64,000 nt of DNA from Odoribacter laneus YIT 12061 (GTDB lineage Bacteria > Bacteroidota > Bacteroidia > Bacteroidales > Marinifilaceae). The position numbers and the translations under genes were made by a program. This document shows positions 9,020 through 17,528 of the stretch, piece by piece. The DNA lies in NCBI RefSeq assembly GCF_000243215.1, contig NZ_JH594596.1:702871-766870 (forward strand), in the 5' to 3' direction. Positions within the stretch are counted from its first letter, which is position 1. Every line of letters begins with the position of its first letter. Below the pieces are notes generated by a model, which was not told the origin of the DNA, searched no databases, and was given only the letters and a program-made list of their open reading frames with translations.

Positions 9020-9031
9020 TCCTCATTCCGA

Positions 9032-10042
9032 ATGCTTATGGTATTGTTGGCTGCAAATTTTGACAACCTGCATCAGATTTTACAGAATCTGTATGTGGAA
9101 ATGATGCCGCTCTGCTCACAGATGACCGGTGTCGCCCGAGGGCTTGCCGGGCTAGGTGCTCTTTTCTATGTGGCATATCGTGTATGGCAGGCTCTGGCCC
9201 GTGCCGAACCCGTGGATGTCTTTCCGCTTCTTCGTCCGTTCGCTCTGGGACTCTGTATCATGTTCTTTCCGACACTTGTACTGGGTACGCTGAACAGCAT
9301 CCTGTCACCGGTCGTGAAAGGCACGCATACGATTCTCGAAAGCCAGACCTTTGACATGAACGAGTACCGGGCACAGAAGGACAAGCTGGAGATGGAGGCT
9401 ATGAAACGGAATCCCGAGACTGCCTATCTGGTGGACAAGGAGGCTTTTGACAACAAACTGGACGAACTGGGCGCATTGGATGCGATAGAGGCCTGCGGAA
9501 TGTATGTGGACCGTGCCATGTATAACATGAAAAAGTCGGTACAGGATTTTTTCCGGGAACTGCTGGAACTCCTTTTCAATGCTGCGGCACTGGTCATTGA
9601 TACGCTGAGGACATTCTTCCTGATCGTCCTTTCGATACTCGGTCCCGTTTCCTTTGCCCTTTCCTGCTGGGACGGGTTTCAGGCATCTCTCAGCCAGTGG
9701 TTCGTCCGCTACATCAGCATCTACCTTTGGCTTCCTGTCAGCGACCTGTTCAGCAGTGTGCTGGCGAGAATCCAGGTGCTGATGCTACAAAGGGACATCG
9801 AGCAGCTTTCCGATCCGGATTTCATCCCTGACAGTTCAAACGCAGTTTACATCACGTTTCTGATAATCGGCATTATCGGGTATTTCACCATCCCGACCGT
9901 ATCCAACTGGATTGTGCAGGCCGGAGGCGGTACGGGCAATTATGGAAAGAACGTGAATCAGGCGGCATCCAAGACCGGCTCTGTGGTGGCAGGAAGTGCC
10001 GGAGCGGCGGTGGGAAACATTGCCGGAAGGCTGGTCAAGTGA
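9032..10042 (+). CDS. traJ: conjugal transfer protein TraJ (VirB6-like)
   Basis: A 336-residue polytopic inner-membrane protein. At least five hydrophobic segments are visible, including GLAGLGALFYVAYRVW, FALGLCIMFFPTLVLGTL, TFFLIVLSILGPVSFALS and YITFLIIGIIGYFTIPTVS; WDGFQASLSQWFVRYISIYL is a conserved TraJ block. The C-terminus is rich in Gly and Ala. The ATG at 9032 gives the longest frame; 9038 is equally possible. VirB6-like proteins form part of the translocation channel. Confidence 0.92.
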   Translation: MLMVLLAANFDNLHQILQNLYVEMMPLCSQMTGVARGLAGLGALFYVAYRVWQALARAEPVDVFPLLRPFALGLCIMFFPTLVLGTLNSILSPVVKGTHTILESQTFDMNEYRAQKDKLEMEAMKRNPETAYLVDKEAFDNKLDELGALDAIEACGMYVDRAMYNMKKSVQDFFRELLELLFNAAALVIDTLRTFFLIVLSILGPVSFALSCWDGFQASLSQWFVRYISIYLWLPVSDLFSSVLARIQVLMLQRDIEQLSDPDFIPDSSNAVYITFLIIGIIGYFTIPTVSNWIVQAGGGTGNYGKNVNQAASKTGSVVAGSAGAAVGNIAGRLVK

Positions 10043-10075
10043 GTTTAGGTAATAACAGTATAAAACATTTACAGA

Positions 10076-10699
10076 ATGGAATTCAAATCATTGAAGAATA
10101 TCGAGACAAGTTTCAAACACCTCCGCCTGTTCGGAATCATCTATCTGTGTGTCTGTACGCTTCTTGTGGGATTTTCAGTATGGAAGGCTTACAGCTTTGC
10201 GGAAGCGCAACGGGAGAAGATCTATGTCCTGGATGAGGGAAAGTCGTTGATGCTGGCCCTTTCACAAGACTTGGAACAGAACCGCCCGGTGGAGGCAAGG
10301 GAACATGTCAGGAGGTTTCATGAACTGTTCTTTACGCTGTCTCCCGACAAAAGCGCGATTGAGGGTAATATCCAACGGGCGATGTTCCTCTGCGACCGTT
10401 CTGCCTATGCCCATTATGTGGATCTGGCAGAACAGGGATATTACAACCGGATCATTTCGGGAAACATGAGCCAGCGGATTGGGATTGACAGTGTCAGGTG
10501 CGATTTCAATACCTATCCGTATGAGGTCGTGACCTATGCGAAACTCTCCATTATCAGGGAGAAGAGTGTGACCGAACGCAGCCTTGTCACACGTGGCAGG
10601 CTGCTGAACTCCATCCGCAGCGACAATAATCCGCACGGTTTCATCCTTGAAGCCTTCCGTGTGGTGGAGAACAGGGATATCAGAGTGTATGACCGTTAA
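10076..10699 (+). CDS. traK: conjugal transfer protein TraK (VirB8-like)
   Basis: A 207-residue bitopic inner-membrane protein: a short cytoplasmic N-terminus, one membrane span (residues about 20-40, LFGIIYLCVCTLLVGFSVW), and a periplasmic domain with GYYNRIISGNMSQRIGIDSV, a conserved TraK block. It assembles with TraM and TraN in the core of the channel by analogy with VirB8. It follows traJ by 33 bases and precedes traL by 12. Confidence 0.92.
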   Translation: MEFKSLKNIETSFKHLRLFGIIYLCVCTLLVGFSVWKAYSFAEAQREKIYVLDEGKSLMLALSQDLEQNRPVEAREHVRRFHELFFTLSPDKSAIEGNIQRAMFLCDRSAYAHYVDLAEQGYYNRIISGNMSQRIGIDSVRCDFNTYPYEVVTYAKLSIIREKSVTERSLVTRGRLLNSIRSDNNPHGFILEAFRVVENRDIRVYDR

Positions 10700-10711
10700 A
10701 ATTTCGAATGT

Positions 10712-11017
10712 ATGAAACAGATGTTTGTAAGAATCAAGGAAACCGTTGCAGAAAAGCTTCGGGATTTGTGTGCCGGGCTTTCTCCGGAAAAGAGAATGTT
10801 GGCAGTCATCGTGCCGGCTGTCCTGTTTGCTCTCGGAAATTTCTATCTGATTTTCCGTGCCATCTATGACATCGGACGGGAGGATGTACAGCGGGACATC
10901 ATTGAGATAGCTCCGTTGGACATTCCGGATATCGTTCCTGCCGATACAATTCCGGATGAAAAAATGCAGGAAATGGAAGATTTCTTTAACCAATTCAATC
11001 AGGAAGAAAATGAGTAA
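10712..11017 (+). CDS. traL: conjugal transfer protein TraL (DUF3989)
   Basis: A 101-residue protein with one central membrane span (LAVIVPAVLFALGNFYLIFR) and an acidic C-terminus (EKMQEMEDFFNQFNQEENE). Size, topology and position match TraL of CTnDOT-type operons. Its stop overlaps the traM start by 8 bases (ATGAGTAA), which indicates coupled translation. Biochemical role is not known. Confidence 0.88.
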   Translation: MKQMFVRIKETVAEKLRDLCAGLSPEKRMLAVIVPAVLFALGNFYLIFRAIYDIGREDVQRDIIEIAPLDIPDIVPADTIPDEKMQEMEDFFNQFNQEENE

Positions 11018-12278
11018 TAATGCAGACAAATTGAGACAGAGGCTGGAAATCAGGAAATATCTAGTTTTTGCCGGAATGTTCCTTCTCTTCCTTGGTGCGA
11101 TGTGGTTCATCTTCGCACCGTCTGAAGAGGACAGACGAAAGGAGGAAAAAAATGCGGGCTTCAATACCGAACTGCCTGACCCGAGGGAAGCCGGCATAGA
11201 GGGAGACAAGATCGCTGCCTACGAACAGGCGGACATGAAGCGCAAACAGGCAGAAAAAATGCGCACGCTGGGAGACTTCTCCGGCATTTCGGACGAGAAC
11301 TCCGGAACTCGCGTACAGCTGTCACCGGATGCGGATGACAAGGAAAGCAGCTTGCATGAAACCGGCCGAAGGGAGGAAGCCCGTTTTTCATCCGTTTCAG
11401 CCTACAATGACATCAACAGGACCCTCGGCAATTTTTACGAGTCACCGCAGGAAGACCCGGAAAAGGAGGCCTTGAAAGCCGAGGTGGAACAGCTGAAGCA
11501 GGCGGCTGCCGCACAGAATGCACAGCCGGGCTATGAGGAACAGGTGGCACTTTTGGAAAAGTCCTACGAGCTCGCGGCCAAGTACATGCCGGGCAATGGC
11601 GGCAAAAACAAGGGAAAGCATCCGGATGATGGAGAAAGAGGACGGGATGGAAACATGAAAGCCGTTCCCGTCGGGCTGGTCTCCACACCCGTAGTATCAT
11701 CGTTGCCGCAACCGGTCCGGGATTCCGTGTCATTAACGGGAAGGACATTGGCGGAAAGATTCCATACCCCGATTGGCCACAGGGATAAAAAAGACGTGAG
11801 GAATACCATACGGGCCTGCATCCACGGGAACCAGACTGTAATCAGCGGTCAGGGTGTGAGGATGAGACTGCAAGAACCGATGCGTGTAGGAAAGCATGTC
11901 CTTCCCAAAAACTCCTTGCTCATCGGAGAAGGGCGCATACAGGGAGAAAGGCTTCACGTCAATATCCTTCAGGTGGAATATGGCGGTACCATCATCCCCG
12001 TGAAACTTGCCGTGTATGACAATGACGGACAGGAAGGTATCTTCATTCCGGGGTCCATGGAAGCAAACGCTGTCAAGGAGGTTGCCGCCAATCTGGGGCA
12101 GAATCTCGGCACGAGCATCTCCATCACCAACCAGTCGGCAGGCGACCAGCTGCTTTCCGAACTCGGGAAGGGTGCCATACAGGGTGTCTCGCAGTACATC
12201 TCCCGGAAGATGCGTGAAGAGAAGGTGCATCTCAAATCCGGCTATACCCTGATGCTTTATCAGAATGACAATCAATGA
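11010..12278 (+). CDS. traM: conjugal transfer protein TraM (VirB10-like)
   Basis: A 422-residue inner-membrane protein that spans the periplasm. The start at 11010 is taken because it overlaps the traL stop; a longer frame would begin inside traL. One membrane span lies at residues about 13-33 (LVFAGMFLLFLGAMWFIF). A charged and Pro-rich middle has a heptad-like stretch near KEALKAEVEQLKQAA. The C-terminal domain contains IRACIHGNQTVISGQGVRMR and NSLLIGEGRIQGERLHVNI, as in TraM/VirB10 beta domains. Confidence 0.92.
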   Translation: MSNNADKLRQRLEIRKYLVFAGMFLLFLGAMWFIFAPSEEDRRKEEKNAGFNTELPDPREAGIEGDKIAAYEQADMKRKQAEKMRTLGDFSGISDENSGTRVQLSPDADDKESSLHETGRREEARFSSVSAYNDINRTLGNFYESPQEDPEKEALKAEVEQLKQAAAAQNAQPGYEEQVALLEKSYELAAKYMPGNGGKNKGKHPDDGERGRDGNMKAVPVGLVSTPVVSSLPQPVRDSVSLTGRTLAERFHTPIGHRDKKDVRNTIRACIHGNQTVISGQGVRMRLQEPMRVGKHVLPKNSLLIGEGRIQGERLHVNILQVEYGGTIIPVKLAVYDNDGQEGIFIPGSMEANAVKEVAANLGQNLGTSISITNQSAGDQLLSELGKGAIQGVSQYISRKMREEKVHLKSGYTLMLYQNDNQ

Positions 12279-12301
12279 CAACCCATTAAAATTCAATCAA
12301 C

Positions 12302-13285
12302 ATGAAAAAGTTATTTGTAATGCTTGCCCTTGCAGGGGGCACCATGGGCGCATTTGCCCAGACTGAAACCGATAGTGCAGCGGTGGTAAACAAAGGAATA
12401 ACACCGGTCAAGGAAGTGTATCCCCAAAAAGAGGAAGACGGGGACCTCTATCACGGGCTGACCCGAAAACTGACTTTCGACCGGATGATACCGCCGTACG
12501 GTCTGGAAGTGACTTACGACAAGACTACGCACATCATCTTCCCGTCTTCGGTGCGTTATGTGGACCTCGGATCGCCGAACCTCATTGCAGGCAAGGCGGA
12601 CGGCGCGGAAAATGTCATCCGTGTAAAGGCTACCGTAAAGAATTTCCGTGAGGAGACCAACATGTCCGTGATAACCGAAAGCGGAAGTTTCTATACATTC
12701 AATGTAAAGTATGCGGAAGAACCGTTGTTGCTGAACATCGAGATGAAGGATTTCATCCATGACGGCAGCGAAGTGAACCGTCCCAACAACGCCCTTGACA
12801 TTTACCTGAAGGAACTCGGCAGCGAGTCTCCGAAACTGGTATATCTCATTTCGAAGTCCGTCCATAAGGACAACAAAAGGCACATCAAGCATATCGGGAG
12901 CAAGGCGTTCGGCATCCAGTATCTGCTGCGCGGTCTTTACACCCATAACGGGCTGCTGTACTTTCATACACAAATCAGGAACCGGTCCAACGTACCTTAT
13001 GAAGTGGATTTCGTGACATTCAAGATTGTGGACAAGAAGGTGATGAAACGTACCGCCATCCAGGAGCAGGTGATATTTCCTTTGCGTGCTTACGACTATG
13101 TAACAACTGTCGCAGGGAAAAAGGAAGGGCGCACCGTTTTCGTCCTGGACAAATTCACCATTCCCTCGGACAAGGTGCTGGTGGTGGAAATGCACGAGAA
13201 AAGCGGTGGAAGGAACCAGACCTTCACCGTGGAAAGTGAAGATATCGTGAGAGCCAGAGTTATCAACGAACTTAAAGTGAAGTAG
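12302..13285 (+). CDS. traN: conjugal transfer protein TraN (DUF4138, VirB9-like)
   Basis: A 327-residue periplasmic protein with a clear signal peptide ending GAFAQ. The family blocks KTTHIIFPSSVRYVDLGSPN and VIRVKATVKNF open the mature protein; SKAFGIQYLLRGLYTHNGLL and the later VPYEVDFVTFKIVDKKVMKR are conserved TraN segments. By position it acts as the VirB9-like partner of TraM. The start follows traM by 23 bases and the end precedes traO by 2. Confidence 0.93.
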   Translation: MKKLFVMLALAGGTMGAFAQTETDSAAVVNKGITPVKEVYPQKEEDGDLYHGLTRKLTFDRMIPPYGLEVTYDKTTHIIFPSSVRYVDLGSPNLIAGKADGAENVIRVKATVKNFREETNMSVITESGSFYTFNVKYAEEPLLLNIEMKDFIHDGSEVNRPNNALDIYLKELGSESPKLVYLISKSVHKDNKRHIKHIGSKAFGIQYLLRGLYTHNGLLYFHTQIRNRSNVPYEVDFVTFKIVDKKVMKRTAIQEQVIFPLRAYDYVTTVAGKKEGRTVFVLDKFTIPSDKVLVVEMHEKSGGRNQTFTVESEDIVRARVINELKVK

Positions 13286-13287
13286 TC

Positions 13288-13860
13288 ATGAAGAAGTATC
13301 TGTTCCTATTCGTTACAGCCGTGTCGCTTGCCCTGTTCCCGGGGCGGGCACATGCCCAGCGGTACCTGCCCGGGATGAAGGGCGTGGAACTGCGCGGAGG
13401 ATTTGCGAACGGCTCGAAATTCCCCTTGAATCATTATGCCGGATTTGCCGTTTCAGGATATACCAAAAGAGCCGACCGTTGGGTCATAGGTGCCGAGTAT
13501 CTGATGAAGAATTACGGGTACCGGAACGTGAATGTGCCCTGCGCACAGTTCACGGCAGAAGGCGGCTATTACCTGAAATTCCTGTCGGACCCGACCAGGA
13601 CGGTCTTTCTCTCCATTGGCGGTTCCGCACTGGCCGGCTATGAAACCGTAAATTGGGGAGACAGGATGCTGTTTGACGGTTCAACGCTGCTCGCCAAGGA
13701 TGCGTTTGTCTATGGCGGTGCGATAACCCTGGAGCTTGAGACTTACCTGACAGACCGCATTGTCCTGCTTGCCAATATCCGGGAACGTGCCTTGTGGGGA
13801 AGTTCCCTGGAACTGTTTACAACCCAATTCGGATTGGGAATCAAATTCATTATCCATTAA
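13288..13860 (+). CDS. traO: conjugal transfer protein TraO, outer-membrane barrel
   Basis: A 190-residue protein with a signal peptide ending RAHAQ and a small beta-barrel pattern of alternating aromatic strands (WVIGAEYLMKNYGYRNV, FTAEGGYYLKFL, and a final strand FGLGIKFIIH). This fits TraO of CTnDOT-type elements, placed in the outer membrane. The gene is complete and begins 2 bases after traN. Confidence 0.88.
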   Translation: MKKYLFLFVTAVSLALFPGRAHAQRYLPGMKGVELRGGFANGSKFPLNHYAGFAVSGYTKRADRWVIGAEYLMKNYGYRNVNVPCAQFTAEGGYYLKFLSDPTRTVFLSIGGSALAGYETVNWGDRMLFDGSTLLAKDAFVYGGAITLELETYLTDRIVLLANIRERALWGSSLELFTTQFGLGIKFIIH

Positions 13861-13873
13861 AACTGTACCATCT

Positions 13874-14740
13874 ATGACTATAGAAGAGATAAAAGCTATC
13901 CCTATCGCCGCTTTTCTGGCAAGGATGGGATATGAACCGGCAAGAAGACGGGGTGACGAATACTGGTATCTGGCCCCGTACCGGGAGGAACGCACCGCCT
14001 CGTTCCAGGTGAATGTACGAAAGGAAATCTGGCATGATTTCGGCACCGGGCAGGGAGGTGACATATTCAACCTTGCCGGGGAGTTTATCGGCAGCGGGGA
14101 TTTCAAGGCGCAGGCCAGGTTCATCACAGAGACATGGGGCGGTCTCGCTCCCGAGCACAAGACCGTTTCCTGCACTGATGGGAGTGACAGGGAGAATCTC
14201 CTCAAGAAGGAGAGTTTCACGAATGTACGCTTCGGGCCTCTATACAACAGAGTCCTGCTCCGATATCTGGCAGAACGCGGCATTAGCAGCGATGTGGCTG
14301 TACCGAACTGTCGGGAAGTCAGATATACCTTGCACGGGAAACGGTATTTCGCCATCGGATTCAGGAATGTCAGCGACGGATACGAGTTGCGCAACCGTTT
14401 TTTCAAGGCCAGCCTGTCACCTAAGGACATTTCACTGATGGATAACGGTTCGGACACATGCAACCTCTTCGAGGGGTTTATCGACTGCCTTTCGTGGCTG
14501 GAACTCGGTCTGGGATATGGAGACGACTATCTTGTGTTGAACTCAGTGTCATTGCTGGAACGCTCGTTCCCTATTCTTGACAGGTACGAGAGGATCAACT
14601 GTTATCTGGACCGGGATGAAGCCGGACGGCGCACGCTGGAGGCACTCCGTAAACGCTATGCGGACAAACTGGTGGATTGTTCCTCTTTGTACAAAGGCTA
14701 CAAGGACCTGAACGAATACCTGCAACATAAGTTCCTGTAA
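13874..14740 (+). CDS. traP: TraP, DNA primase-like protein
   Basis: A 288-residue protein with two primase modules. The N-terminal CHC2-like zinc region shows YLAPYREERTASFQVN and WHDFGTGQGGDIFNL, though the Cys/His ligands of a true CHC2 finger are not evident. The C-terminal Toprim domain has LFEGFIDCLSWLE and INCYLDRDEAGRRTLEAL, giving the Glu and DxDxxG residues. The start at 13874 (MTIEEIKAIPI) is the family start; an in-frame ATG at 13760 lies inside traO. It may prime complementary-strand synthesis on transferred DNA; this role is inferred. Confidence 0.9.
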   Translation: MTIEEIKAIPIAAFLARMGYEPARRRGDEYWYLAPYREERTASFQVNVRKEIWHDFGTGQGGDIFNLAGEFIGSGDFKAQARFITETWGGLAPEHKTVSCTDGSDRENLLKKESFTNVRFGPLYNRVLLRYLAERGISSDVAVPNCREVRYTLHGKRYFAIGFRNVSDGYELRNRFFKASLSPKDISLMDNGSDTCNLFEGFIDCLSWLELGLGYGDDYLVLNSVSLLERSFPILDRYERINCYLDRDEAGRRTLEALRKRYADKLVDCSSLYKGYKDLNEYLQHKFL

Positions 14741-14779
14741 GTATCGAATAAAGTATAACGTATTAAAATCTGATAGAAT

Positions 14780-15331
14780 ATGAATGCAATGAATAAAAAA
14801 AGAGGATTGGCCGGAATGGTGGCAGTCCTGTTCCTGGGTCTGGCGGTTTTGCTGTTGCCCGCCTGTTCTGATGAAATGGAAGTACAGCAGTCTTATCCGT
14901 TCAAGGTGGAGACCCTGCCGGTTCCCACAAGTATTGTGAAAGGCGAGACGGTGGAAATACGCTGTGAACTCAAACGTGAAGGACATTTTTCCGATGCACG
15001 CTACACCATCCGCTATTTCCAGCCGGACGGCAAGGGCACGCTCCGCATGGATGACGGGATGGTGCTGTTGCCCAATGACCGCTATCCCCTTGACAGGGAA
15101 GTGTTCAGGTTATACTACACTTCTGAATGCGAGGATCAGCAGACAATCGACATCTATTTCGAGGACAACAGCGAGCCGGCACAGTTTTGCAGGCTGACCT
15201 TTGACTTCAACAACGAGACAGAGAAAAAGGATACCATCATACCTATAGGTCCTATAATACCTATAGAGCCAATAGGTCCTATAATACCTATTGGAGGTAA
15301 GCAACTGCCTGTCACAATAATCAGACACTAA
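14780..15331 (+). CDS. traQ: conjugal transfer protein TraQ (DUF3872) with an Ile-Pro repeat tail
   Basis: A 183-residue lipoprotein: the signal peptide ends LLLPACSD, placing the lipidated Cys at about residue 30. The DUF3872 domain shows VPTSIVKGETVEIRCELKR, DARYTIRYFQPDGKG and FRLYYTSECEDQQTIDIYF. After the domain the C-terminus has an unusual tail that repeats the nine residues PIGPIIPIE/G twice, encoded by a 27-base tandem repeat. The tail is not expected in the family and may vary in length. Confidence 0.88.
   Translation: MNAMNKKRGLAGMVAVLFLGLAVLLLPACSDEMEVQQSYPFKVETLPVPTSIVKGETVEIRCELKREGHFSDARYTIRYFQPDGKGTLRMDDGMVLLPNDRYPLDREVFRLYYTSECEDQQTIDIYFEDNSEPAQFCRLTFDFNNETEKKDTIIPIGPIIPIEPIGPIIPIGGKQLPVTIIRH
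15245..15291 (+). repeat. 27-base tandem repeat in the 3' end of traQ
   Basis: The 20-base core ATAGGTCCTATAATACCTAT occurs at 15245-15264 and again, identical, at 15272-15291. The period is 27 bases (nine codons), so loss or gain of a unit keeps the frame. Confidence 0.85.
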
Positions 15332-15344
15332 GCCGATTCTGCCT

Positions 15345-15857
15345 ATGAGGTTAAAATCAATATGGTTTACAGTGCTTTGCGCCACTTTCTTTTTTCCGGG
15401 TATGCCGTCAAGGGCAGGGAATCCGGTAAAGGAAAGTCCGGACAGGTTCACTCTTGCGGTCGAGTGTGTCAAGCGATTCGAGGGCTGGCATGGAGAAAAA
15501 AAGCATTGGCCTTATGTCGGGTGGGGGCACAAGGTTCTTCCCGGAGAGAGGTTTACCAACAGCATTTCCAAAGCGCAGGGAGACTCCATTCTGAGGGAAG
15601 ACCTCCGTAAGCTGTGCCGCATGTTCAGTTATCTGGGGCGTGATTCTTTATTGGCAGCAGTCCTTTCATATAATGTCGGACCCTACAGATTAAAAGGCTA
15701 TGGGAAAAGACCGAAAAGCCGTCTGTTAAAGAAGCTGGAGTCGGGAGACCGTAATATTTACAAGGAATATGTCTCTTTCAGGTGCTATAAAGGGAAAGTG
15801 GTTCCGAGCATCGAACGGAGAAGGAAGGTGGAATTCATGCTGCTTTTTGAAGAGTAA
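15345..15857 (+). CDS. phage-type lysozyme (glycoside hydrolase 24-like) of the tra operon
   Basis: A 170-residue exported murein hydrolase with an N-terminal signal sequence (LCATFFFPGMPSRAG). The lysozyme core shows VKRFEGWH, with the catalytic Glu at about residue 46, then PYVGWGHKV and AVLSYNVGPYRLKGYGK. The Asp that usually follows about nine residues after the Glu is not obvious here. Such enzymes open peptidoglycan locally so that the mating channel can be built. It follows traQ by 13 bases and ends at a strong terminator. Confidence 0.85.
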   Translation: MRLKSIWFTVLCATFFFPGMPSRAGNPVKESPDRFTLAVECVKRFEGWHGEKKHWPYVGWGHKVLPGERFTNSISKAQGDSILREDLRKLCRMFSYLGRDSLLAAVLSYNVGPYRLKGYGKRPKSRLLKKLESGDRNIYKEYVSFRCYKGKVVPSIERRRKVEFMLLFEE

Positions 15858-15861
15858 GTGA

Positions 15862-15913
15862 AAAAGGGAGAATCTTTCAGTTGTTATCACTGTCAGGTTC
15901 TCCCTTATTTTTT
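15862..15913 (+). terminator. terminator shared by the tra operon and the DUF3871 gene
   Basis: AAGGGAGAA (15864-15872) pairs with TTCTCCCTT (15898-15906). A T-run follows on the right, and an A-run precedes it on the left, so it can work in both directions. It separates two converging genes. Confidence 0.75.
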
Positions 15914-15945
15914 GGTTTTGTACGATTATTTAATAAGTTAGCATG

Positions 15946-16872
15946 TCAGTTTATCGGAATGGCATCCTGCACTTCCACCTCTTCAGAGAGACGGGAAAGC
16001 AGCAGTTCCGCCATGGCTCCATTCTGCGGAATGAGAGCCGGAAAGTCTGTTTTCCCGGGCTTATATATTTCAGTGGCCACGTTGTACAAATCCCATGCAG
16101 TAATTTGTCCCTTGCTCATGGCCAGTTTCAGCACCTCTTCCGTGAAGATGGAAATCTGGCTCTGGTTCAGCGGGTAGGTTTCCACAGTGGATGACAGGTT
16201 TCTGTCCGAACTGTCATGGGAAACGCGCAAGGCTGTCAGCAGGCCGATGTACAGGTAGATTTCTTCCATCGGGACGATCCGGCGTTTCAACCGCTGAATC
16301 CTTGCAATGTCCTCGTTCATGTTCACTTCGAAATTGGCCAGCCAGCCGTCCACGGTTTCGAAGAATTCATCGGTTGTCACCTTCTTTTTCCCGTAATTGC
16401 AGATGCTCCGCTGCGGCGAGAGGATGCACTGGTTATGGCATATCTTCACGCAGGGACCTATGGCTGCCTGTATGCCGTCCTGGTGGTAGGCGACGGCCAG
16501 TGTGCTTGTCAGCTCGTCCGTCTCCCAATCCTTGATCCGGATAGTAGCAAAAATACGGCGCAGGATATGGGCTTCCACGGCTTTTTCACCATGTGTCTGT
16601 TCTACCTGCGGGAGGATGCTCACTCCCGGCTGTGTCTTGTTTCTGTTCTGGGCAGCAAAGATTTCTTCCACCTCATAATCGAGATTGTATTTCTCACAGA
16701 TGTCCATCATGCGGCGTATGACCTGGTAATGGTAGATGCCCTGCACCGGATTGTTGTAGATGTCATTTTCTTTATAGGTGCGTTGGAGTGTCTCGAAGTT
16801 CATTACTTCAATTCCGTTTTTCTGGAAGTCAAACTGCTGTTGTCTTTCCATTACTGCCAATGTCGTTTCCAT
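15946..16872 (-). CDS. DUF3871 family protein
   Basis: A 308-residue protein of a family found almost only in Bacteroidete conjugative elements; no function is known. Visible segments are MNFETLQRTYKENDIYNNPV, the central AAIGPCVKICHNQCILS, LKRRIVPMEEIYLYIGLLTA and QGQITAWDLYNVATEIYKPG-like text (here SKGQITAWDLYNVATEIY). The Cys/His cluster in the middle could bind metal. The layout resembles DUF932-type proteins of mobile elements (inference). It is the second gene of the minus-strand operon led by hairpin element 1 and lies 44 bases after the DUF4120 gene. Confidence 0.82.
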   Translation of the reverse strand: METTLAVMERQQQFDFQKNGIEVMNFETLQRTYKENDIYNNPVQGIYHYQVIRRMMDICEKYNLDYEVEEIFAAQNRNKTQPGVSILPQVEQTHGEKAVEAHILRRIFATIRIKDWETDELTSTLAVAYHQDGIQAAIGPCVKICHNQCILSPQRSICNYGKKKVTTDEFFETVDGWLANFEVNMNEDIARIQRLKRRIVPMEEIYLYIGLLTALRVSHDSSDRNLSSTVETYPLNQSQISIFTEEVLKLAMSKGQITAWDLYNVATEIYKPGKTDFPALIPQNGAMAELLLSRLSEEVEVQDAIPIN

Positions 16873-16916
16873 ATTGAATTGAATTTTATAAAGTTAATAT
16901 TGTCGTTTGCCTCTCA

Positions 16917-17207
16917 TCAGGTGTGTATCTGCCATCCATGGAACGGCTGTAGTGTCACGGCGAAAGAACGGTCCGGTATTCCGTGATAGAGCAGGCCGCC
17001 CACGATGCCTGTCCTTCCGTCGGGATAGCGTTGGGTGAAGCCGAACGAGTACGGGGCATGGTCATAGTAGAGTGAGATTTCGCTGGGATAGTCAGGATTT
17101 TCCTCCCAGCTCTTCAACCGTTCCAGGCATTTCTGGAGTGAGGTGTCACCGATGGATTCGGCATAACGCGTTACATTCTCGAAATGTTCTTGATTCAGGA
17201 TTTTCAT
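16917..17207 (-). CDS. DUF4120 family protein
   Basis: A 96-residue soluble protein of a small family tied to Bacteroidete mobile elements. The family pattern MKILNQEHFENVTRYAESIG, then SLYYDHAPYSFGFTQRYPDG and GGLLYHGIPDRSFAVTL, is clear. No catalytic motif is evident. It is the first gene after hairpin element 1; its start codon lies 50 bases from the hairpin base. Confidence 0.78.
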   Translation of the reverse strand: MKILNQEHFENVTRYAESIGDTSLQKCLERLKSWEENPDYPSEISLYYDHAPYSFGFTQRYPDGRTGIVGGLLYHGIPDRSFAVTLQPFHGWQIHT

Positions 17208-17257
17208 GATTCATTGTATTTATCTGTTAAACACGTCCGGCTCCGGGAGCCGGTATT

Positions 17258-17425
17258 TTTATTTCTCACCTGCCTGACTGTCCCGTGGCAGTACCCACAA
17301 GGTTTGGCGAAAGAAAATACCGCAGCCGTCAGGCGAGGATGATTTTCTTTCAGTCAACCCCGCAGGGGCCTGACCTTGGTCGGGTACACCGGACACGGGA
17401 CTACCTTTGCAGGGTGGGAAATAAA
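17258..17425. promoter_or_regulatory. hairpin element 1 (candidate single-stranded-DNA promoter)
   Basis: A long imperfect hairpin. Base stem TTTATTTC (17258-17265) with GAAATAAA (17418-17425), continuing through CACC and TGC; then an unpaired bubble with CTGACT on the left and TACCTTTG (17402-17409) on the right; then GTCCCGTG (17280-17287) with CACGGGAC (17394-17401), GTACCC (17291-17296) with GGGTAC (17382-17387), CAAGG with CCTTG (to 17378), and an apical stem GAAAGAAAAT (17309-17318) with ATTTTCTTTC (17342-17351) enclosing accgca-GCC-gtca-GGC-gaggatg. TTG to TACCTTTG spacing is 23. It shares structure with elements 2 and 3. Confidence 0.8.
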
Positions 17426-17500
17426 ATGCACGGTAGTGTGCTTTGCATGGGCTGTGGCGAATCTCTTCCTGATTTGTTCGCCATTGCCGGACAAAAGATG

Positions 17501-17508
17501 TATTTTTG
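17501..17508 (+). promoter_or_regulatory. -7 box of the gene at 17529
   Basis: TATTTTTG fits TAnnTTTG and lies 20 bases before the start codon, so this gene has its own ordinary promoter independent of hairpin element 1. Confidence 0.5.
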
Positions 17509-17528
17509 CAATTTCTAATTTCAGAATC

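Noticed and set aside
17258..17425. Hairpin element as an IS end or attachment site
   Set aside because: Three copies keep structure rather than sequence, have no flanking duplications and all sit at operon starts; an IS or att site would keep sequence.
17285..17518. Open frames running through hairpin element 1 (also 28225-28511 through element 3 and 23073-23375 through element 2)
   Set aside because: They lie on paired, covarying sequence with no family resemblance; openness is explained by the hairpin composition.
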